Made by a program: the position numbers and the translations under genes. The notes beneath the pieces were generated by a model. The model had not been told where the DNA came from. It saw only the letters and a list, made by a program, of their open reading frames with translations, and did not search any database. DNA of 7,670 bases. Source: JAZTYK01 sp045636925. Lineage in GTDB: Bacteria; Bacillota; Clostridia; Oscillospirales; Butyricicoccaceae. Of this stretch, positions 7,286 to 7,670 are shown piece after piece (within the stretch, counting starts at the first letter, position 1; the number at the start of each line of letters is the position of its first letter). Location: NCBI GenBank assembly GCA_045636925.1, contig JAZTYK010000015.1:1-7670 (forward strand), written 5' to 3'.

Positions 7286-7318
7286 AAAAAAAGACCCGCT
7301 GCGATGCAGCGGGTCTTT
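7286..7318 (-). terminator. rho-independent terminator of tuf
   Basis: On the minus strand AAAGACCCGCTGC (7318-7306) pairs perfectly with GCAGCGGGTCTTT (7302-7290) around a 3-base loop, and T's run to 7286. The stem is GC-rich and lies about 20 bases after the tuf stop codon, a textbook intrinsic terminator. Confidence 0.93.
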
Positions 7319-7338
7319 CAATGTTGTTCCGTTAGGAA

Positions 7339-7670
7339 TTATTCCTCAACAGCGATAACAACGCCGGAACCAACGGTACGGCCACCCTCACGGATAGCGA
7401 AACGCAGGCCCTTTTCGATGGCGATGGGGGTGATCAGTTCGACCTTCATGTCGACGTTGTCACCGGGCATGCACATCTCGGTGCCTTCGGGCAGAGTGAT
7501 AACGCCGGTAACGTCGGTAGTACGGAAGTAGAACTGAGGACGATAGTTGTTGAAGAAGGGGGTGTGACGGCCGCCTTCGTCCTTGGACAGAACGTAAACC
7601 TGGCCGGTGAACTTGGTGTGGGGCTTGATGGAGCCGGGCTTAGCCAGAACCTGGCCACGCTCGATGTCGG
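7339..7670 (-). CDS. tuf: elongation factor Tu, C-terminal part (start outside window)
   Basis: EF-Tu is the GTPase that brings aminoacyl-tRNA to the ribosome in the cytoplasm. Only the last 109 complete codons are in the window, covering the end of domain 2 and domain 3 of a protein normally near 400 residues; the GTPase domain is outside. Diagnostic stretches are DIERGQVLAKPGSIKPHTKF, GGRHTPFFNNYRPQFYFRT, DVTGVITLPEG, MPGDN and RFAIREGGRTVGSGVV. The last residues, VVIAVVEE, depart from the more usual VV(A/T)KII-type ending, within the normally variable tip. The strong terminator just downstream shows it is the last gene of its transcript. It converges on the glycosidase gene. Identity is near certain. 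Confidence 0.97.
   Translation of the reverse strand, partial: DIERGQVLAKPGSIKPHTKFTGQVYVLSKDEGGRHTPFFNNYRPQFYFRTTDVTGVITLPEGTEMCMPGDNVDMKVELITPIAIEKGLRFAIREGGRTVGSGVVIAVEE

Overview
The window looks like ordinary chromosomal DNA from a Gram-positive, low-to-moderate GC bacterium, most likely a gut-type clostridium (Oscillospiraceae-like). This placement is inference. It rests on the uvrB-uvrA gene order with a 4-base overlap, strong GGAGG ribosome binding sites, a secreted GHL10-type glycosidase with a Gram-positive signal peptide, and a divergent clostridial type of RadC. I see no mobile element, CRISPR array, tRNA, rRNA or phage gene.

Layout: positions 1-2489 (minus strand) hold most of uvrA, which starts with GTG and is cut at its C-terminus by the window edge. 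It overlaps the end of uvrB (2486-4474, minus) in a GTGA junction, so the two excinuclease subunits form a coupled operon. Upstream of uvrB lies a clear sigma-A type promoter (TTGATT, 17 bases, TATACT). Its spacer is almost completely filled by the 16-base palindrome CCAAACTTTTGTTTGG, placed and spaced like an SOS (LexA) operator. Immediately beyond it is a stem-loop that probably ends the next minus-strand gene, a RadC-family JAB-domain protein (4603-5280).

Only 33 bases separate the radC start from a divergently transcribed plus-strand gene (5314-7131). It encodes an exported family-10-like (GHL10/DUF187) glycosyl hydrolase with an unassigned, AMIN-like C-terminal half. This gene converges on the 3' end of tuf (EF-Tu, 7339 to the window edge, minus). 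The roughly 207 bases between them hold a strong 16-bp stem-loop, a small inverted repeat and a textbook tuf terminator.

Functionally, uvrB and uvrA supply UvrB and UvrA for nucleotide excision repair. RadC sits next to them on the same strand but behind its own terminator. The glycosidase is probably a cell-wall enzyme unrelated to repair, and tuf is a translation housekeeping gene. The most interesting signals are the operator-like palindrome in the uvrB promoter and the uncharacterised C-terminal half of the secreted glycosidase. I did not find a convincing novel system.
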